NCBI RefSeq assembly: GCF_023667495.1
Contig: NZ_JAMOZL010000016.1
Span: 62,001-126,000 of the forward strand
DNA length: 64,000 bases
Source: Dyadobacter sp. MSC1_007
GTDB taxonomy: Bacteria; Bacteroidota; Bacteroidia; Cytophagales; Spirosomataceae
Direction: 5' to 3'
Both the position numbers and the translations under genes were made by a program. The notes under the pieces were generated by a model that saw only the letters and a list, made by a program, of their open reading frames with translations, was not told the DNA's origin and searched no databases. How positions within the stretch are numbered: the first letter of the stretch is position 1; each line of letters starts with the position of its first letter. Positions 63,448-64,000 of this stretch are shown here, one piece after another.

Positions 63448-63472
63448 AAGAGGAAGCCGATGGCCTCCTCTC
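63448..63472 (-). terminator. Intrinsic terminator of the SPOR gene
   Basis: GAGGAAGCC (63450-63458) and GGCCTCCTC (63462-63470) pair nearly fully, and the minus strand continues into TTTTT. It lies just past the stop at 63494. Confidence 0.7.
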
Positions 63473-63493
63473 TTCGTATGTATCTGTTTTGAC

Positions 63494-64000
63494 TTATTTT
63501 TTCTTGAACACCCAACCTTGTTCCCCGATCGCCTCCTTCAATGCCGCAGATGCGCGGTAGGCATCTTTTTCATTATCAAAGCCGTCCACTGCAACTTTCA
63601 CTTTCTTGCTGCGGGCGTCGCCTGGGATGATGATCGCCTTCGAGAAACCTTTTTTCGTGAGCTGGTCCAGCAGAACTTTTGCCTGCTTCGTGCCTTTGAA
63701 TGCCCCGGCAACAACGATAAACCTTGCTGAACTGATATCAGCAGGCCTCGCATCAATTGCAGGCGCTGGAACCGCAGCAATCGGGGTTGGCCCGACGTTA
63801 GCTGTCACAGCTGCGGAATCGGTTGCTGTCGAATCGATAACCGCAGGTATTTCGGTTTTAACCGGCTCCGGTTTTACCTCTGCTGGTTGTTCCGTAGGGA
63901 CTACCGCCGTTTCATGCTTGGTAAGCGTAAACATCTCAGCAAACGGATTCAGTGTGCTTTTGATGTATTCATTCTCTGAATTAAACAGAAAAAGGCTTAA
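63494..64000 (-). CDS. SPOR-domain protein (5' end beyond the window)
   Basis: The frame is open from the right edge to the stop at 63494 (168 residues visible). An internal ATG at 63934 is not the start, because coding-like sequence (FNSENEYIKSTLNPFAEM) continues upstream to the edge. A proline/alanine/valine-rich linker leads to a C-terminal SPOR domain (about the last 75 residues, RFIVVAGAFKGTKQAKVLLD, then KVKVAVDGFDNEKDAYRASA). SPOR domains bind denuded peptidoglycan glycans, often at the division site. The hydrophobic LSLFLF at the edge may be the end of a membrane helix. Confidence 0.85.
   Translation of the reverse strand, partial: LSLFLFNSENEYIKSTLNPFAEMFTLTKHETAVVPTEQPAEVKPEPVKTEIPAVIDSTATDSAAVTANVGPTPIAAVPAPAIDARPADISSARFIVVAGAFKGTKQAKVLLDQLTKKGFSKAIIIPGDARSKKVKVAVDGFDNEKDAYRASAALKEAIGEQGWVFKKK

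Overview
The window looks like a chromosomal segment from a Bacteroidota bacterium, most likely Cytophagales (Dyadobacter/Spirosoma-like; genus is inference). The evidence is four complete SusC/SusD pairs, promoters of the Bacteroidota type (TTTG then TAnnTTTG), few Shine-Dalgarno sites, SPOR and TonB proteins, and many Tat-exported oxidoreductase-type proteins. No tRNA, rRNA, CRISPR array, phage or insertion sequence was seen.

Region by region. (1) 1-14.9 kb, plus strand: a LacI-type regulator followed by what reads as an aldonate/galactonate utilisation locus. It holds two Tat-exported enolase-superfamily dehydratases (the second is DgoD), a SusC/SusD pair, an exported PQQ dehydrogenase with an inserted cytochrome c domain, DgoK, DgoA, an MFS sugar-acid transporter and a GNAT protein. 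The parts fit an oxidative De Ley-Doudoroff route whose oxidation and dehydration steps lie outside the cytoplasm. The intergenic spaces are full of palindromic REP-like repeats and 10-bp-phased arrays. (2) 14.9-19.2 kb, minus strand: a lipoprotein, a DUF1801 protein, an exported unknown and a TPR/LuxR-like membrane regulator. (3) 19.2-19.5 kb, minus strand: a probable uncharacterised structured RNA gene with its own promoter, a cloverleaf-like fold and a terminator. (4) 19.6-23.1 kb, plus strand: a fused trehalose-6-phosphate synthase/phosphatase, a Crp/Fnr-like regulator and a DinB-like protein. (5) 23.2-28.5 kb, minus strand: a second SusC/SusD pair and a small protein. (6) 28.7-33.0 kb, minus strand: M19 dipeptidase, a zinc-type D-serine dehydratase-like enzyme, RidA and a GntP/DsdX-like permease, a coherent D-serine/D-dipeptide module. 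(7) 33.3-37.4 kb, plus strand: gyrA and a periplasmic TPR protein. (8) 37.9-57.2 kb, minus strand: four transcription units holding two SusC/SusD pairs, a planctomycete-like DUF1501/DUF1549-DUF1553 pair, a propeller-cytochrome c dehydrogenase and a tandem pair of Tat-exported sugar isomerases. (9) 57.6-64 kb: an XRE regulator, dapD, gap, trmB, folC, a TonB-like protein and a partial SPOR protein.

The strongest new signal is in region 8. All four units start from the same 45-bp promoter, in which a 19-bp GACAG direct-repeat box lies exactly 18 bp from a TAnnATTG box. This groups otherwise unconnected genes into one regulon. The second is the structured RNA at about 19.22-19.46 kb. Both were read by eye and need a genome-wide search and transcript mapping.
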